7,575 nucleotides of DNA from the NCBI GenBank assembly GCA_046546235.1, contig JBKGYG010000070.1, positions 1 through 7,575 on the forward strand, written 5' to 3'. How positions within the stretch are numbered: position 1 is the stretch's first letter; each line of letters opens with the position of its first letter. Below, piece after piece: positions 6,434 to 7,575 of this stretch. Below the pieces are notes generated by a model, which saw only the letters and a list, made by a program, of their open reading frames with translations, searched no databases and was not told the DNA's origin. Source of the stretch: JBKGYG01 sp046546235. GTDB taxonomy: Bacteria > Bacillota > Clostridia > Lachnospirales > DSM-24629. A program made the position numbers and the translations under genes.

Positions 6434-6500
6434 TGAATCCATAACAATGACATCCTTTCTTTTCTTTGTTGAAATTGTGTTGTGGTGATTCAATTATAAC
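6426..6500. repeat. 14-base perfect inverted repeat pair enclosing 47 bases
   Basis: GTTATAATTGAATC at 6426-6439 is exactly complementary to GATTCAATTATAAC at 6487-6500. The 47 bases between are pyrimidine-rich on the plus strand (CCTTTCTTTTCTTTGTTG) and contain no gene. Possible roles are paired operator sites for a repressor, a leader-RNA stem, or the ends of a tiny mobile element. The arms share 11 bases with the arsR start region, which favours the first. Confidence 0.7.
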
Positions 6501-6511
6501 AGAAAAAAAGG

Positions 6512-6550
6512 GGGTTATTGTTTTTTTTGATATAAAAAACTCTGTAACCC
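6512..6550. repeat. Stem-loop in the reductase leader
   Basis: GGGTTA (6512-6517) pairs with TAACCC (6545-6550). Inside, GTTTTTT (6520-6526) pairs with AAAAAAC (6534-6540) around a 7-base loop, with a small asymmetric bulge between the two stems. No T run follows on the plus strand, so it is not a standard terminator in the direction of the reductase gene. Confidence 0.45.
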
Positions 6551-6579
6551 TTGAAAATAAAAGATTTAAATTAAATAAA

Positions 6580-6601
6580 GTAGTGTAAAAGTTTACACTA
6601 C
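6580..6601. promoter_or_regulatory. 22-base palindromic operator-like site before the reductase gene
   Basis: GTAGTGTAAA (6580-6589) and TTTACACTAC (6592-6601) are exact inverted copies separated by AG. The site ends 11 bases before the ribosome binding site AGGAGGT (6613-6619). Its inner part TGTAAAAGTTTACA differs from a typical CcpA (cre) site only by A in place of the central C. It could bind a dimeric regulator, or fold as a hairpin in the mRNA that affects translation. The regulator cannot be named from sequence. Confidence 0.55.
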
Positions 6602-6625
6602 CTAGATTAAAGAGGAGGTAGAGAG

Positions 6626-7575
6626 ATGAGAATACTTGTTATCGGCTCAGTTGCTGCAGGAACATCAGCTGCAGCAAAGGCTAGAAGAAATAATGATGAA
6701 GCAGAAATAGTAATTTATGAAAAGGACAAGGATATCTCTTATTCAGGTTGCGGATTACCGTATTATATTGGTGATAAAGTAAAGGATATTGGAGAGCTTA
6801 CACCTAGAGATAGTCTATTCTTTAAGAAAAAGTATAATATTGATGTCTTAACAGAGCACGAAGTTTTAAATATAGACGTTAAAAATAAAGAGTTAACAGT
6901 TAAAAACTTGAATACAAGCGAAGTTTTTATTGATAACTATGATAAACTAGTGATTGCGACTGGAGCTACCGCTTTTACACCAAGAGTAGAAGGAATAGAT
7001 AGAGATAATGTATTTACTTTGAGAAATGTTCAAAGTGCTATAAAAATAAAAAAGTACATCCAAGAGAAAAAACCCAAAAACGCTGTAATAGCAGGCACTG
7101 GATTTATTGGTTTAGAGGTTCTTGAGAATCTATTGTCAAAAGGGATAACTGTAAATCTTGTAGAAAAAATGAATAAAGTAACGCCTAATCTAGATGAAGA
7201 TATGGCAAATTACCTTGAAAATGAACTAGTAAAAAGAGGTATTAGTATTTTTAAAAATACAAGCATCATTGAGATTAAAGATGATAAGGTAGTTCTAGAG
7301 AACGGCAAAGAAATAGACAGTGATATGGTAATTATGGCAACTGGAGTTAGGCCCAATATTGCATTGGCAAAAGAAGCTGGTATTGAAATCGGTATTACTG
7401 GTGCAATTAAAGTTAATAACAAAATGCAAACTAATATAAAAGATATTTATGCTTGTGGTGACTGTATTGAGACTTTTTCTGTTATTACAGATAAACCAGT
7501 GTATAGACCGCTAGGATCAACTGCAAACAAAACAGGGAGAATAGCAGGAGACGTATTAACGGGTGGTTCATTAGA
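6626..7575 (+). CDS. FAD-dependent disulfide reductase (CoA-disulfide reductase/NADH oxidase group), 5' part
   Basis: The first 316 residues are present; the gene runs off the right edge. An FAD-binding nucleotide fold is at the N-terminus (VIGSVAAGTSAA, residues 5-16, with S-V-A-A in place of the common G-V-A-G). The single redox cysteine Cys42 sits in SYSGCGLPYYIGD, the hallmark of CoA-disulfide reductases and related NADH oxidases or polysulfide reductases. It is followed by an A-T-G at 111-113, an NAD(P)H-binding fold VIAGTGFIGLE (154-164), an A-T-G-V-R-P-N motif (239-245) and the second FAD motif IYACGDC (274-280). About 120 or more residues are missing, so a C-terminal rhodanese domain cannot be judged. 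The ATG follows AGGAGGT by six bases. Next to arsR-acr3 it may help maintain low-molecular-weight thiols under arsenite stress; that is inference. Confidence 0.85.
   Translation, partial: MRILVIGSVAAGTSAAAKARRNNDEAEIVIYEKDKDISYSGCGLPYYIGDKVKDIGELTPRDSLFFKKKYNIDVLTEHEVLNIDVKNKELTVKNLNTSEVFIDNYDKLVIATGATAFTPRVEGIDRDNVFTLRNVQSAIKIKKYIQEKKPKNAVIAGTGFIGLEVLENLLSKGITVNLVEKMNKVTPNLDEDMANYLENELVKRGISIFKNTSIIEIKDDKVVLENGKEIDSDMVIMATGVRPNIALAKEAGIEIGITGAIKVNNKMQTNIKDIYACGDCIETFSVITDKPVYRPLGSTANKTGRIAGDVLTGGSL

Larger units (their letters stand above)
6303..6625. other. Non-coding gap rich in inverted repeats between acr3 and the reductase gene
   Basis: No gene is seen in these 323 bases. They hold a 12-base palindrome at 6315-6326, a candidate promoter at 6404-6433, a 14-base inverted repeat pair (6426-6439 and 6487-6500), a stem-loop at 6512-6550, and a near-perfect 22-base palindrome at 6580-6601, just before the ribosome site. 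The density suggests regulation of the downstream gene independent of readthrough from acr3. Confidence 0.6.

Noticed and set aside
7210..7422. Minus-strand 70-codon reading frame
   Set aside because: It lies inside the clearly coding reductase gene and is only its antisense shadow.

Overview
The window is strongly AT-rich, with AAGGAGG-type ribosome binding sites and frequent GTG and TTG starts. Its closest-looking gene families (Rpn-type nuclease with a lysine/glycine/glutamate tail, ACR3 with ArsR, a membrane lipoprotein with an SH3 domain) suggest a low-GC Bacillota genome, most likely a Clostridia member. This is inferred from composition and family resemblance only; no marker gene fixes the taxon.

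The left third (1-1580) is a worn accessory region. It opens with the C-terminal end of an Rpn/PD-(D/E)XK transposase-like protein. A minus-strand gene for a small membrane-anchored or exported protein of unknown function follows (402-839). Next come several broken pieces: an unrecognised open stretch fused in frame to a decayed Y1 (HUH) transposase, then an 18-codon remnant resembling the start of a RhuM-family protein. The middle (1580-4314) carries two intact plus-strand genes. One is a 360-residue protein of unknown function. The other is a lipoprotein with an acidic linker, an SH3-type domain and a large conserved C-terminal domain without an assigned activity that I know of.

At 4436-4606 on the minus strand there is a small DUF1328-type (UPF0391) membrane protein gene with no ATG, GTG or TTG start in its frame. 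It appears to start at ATT. It has its own promoter at 4660-4688 and a strong hairpin terminator at 4394-4425.

The right part (4783-7575) is an arsenic resistance locus. arsR (repressor with a Cys-Val-Cys metal site) and acr3 (arsenite efflux permease) form a tight operon. A 323-base gap rich in inverted repeats follows, then a flavin-dependent disulfide reductase of the CoA-disulfide reductase/NADH oxidase group that runs off the right edge. An 11-base motif, TATAATTGAAT, occurs at the arsR promoter and twice (in opposite orientations) in front of the reductase gene. This suggests, without proving it, that ArsR controls both units and that the reductase is part of the arsenic/thiol stress response.

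I do not see a wholly new system. The items most worth a second look are the hidden ATT-start gene, the repeated putative operator, the nested inverted repeats before the reductase, and the uncharacterised C-terminal domain of the lipoprotein.
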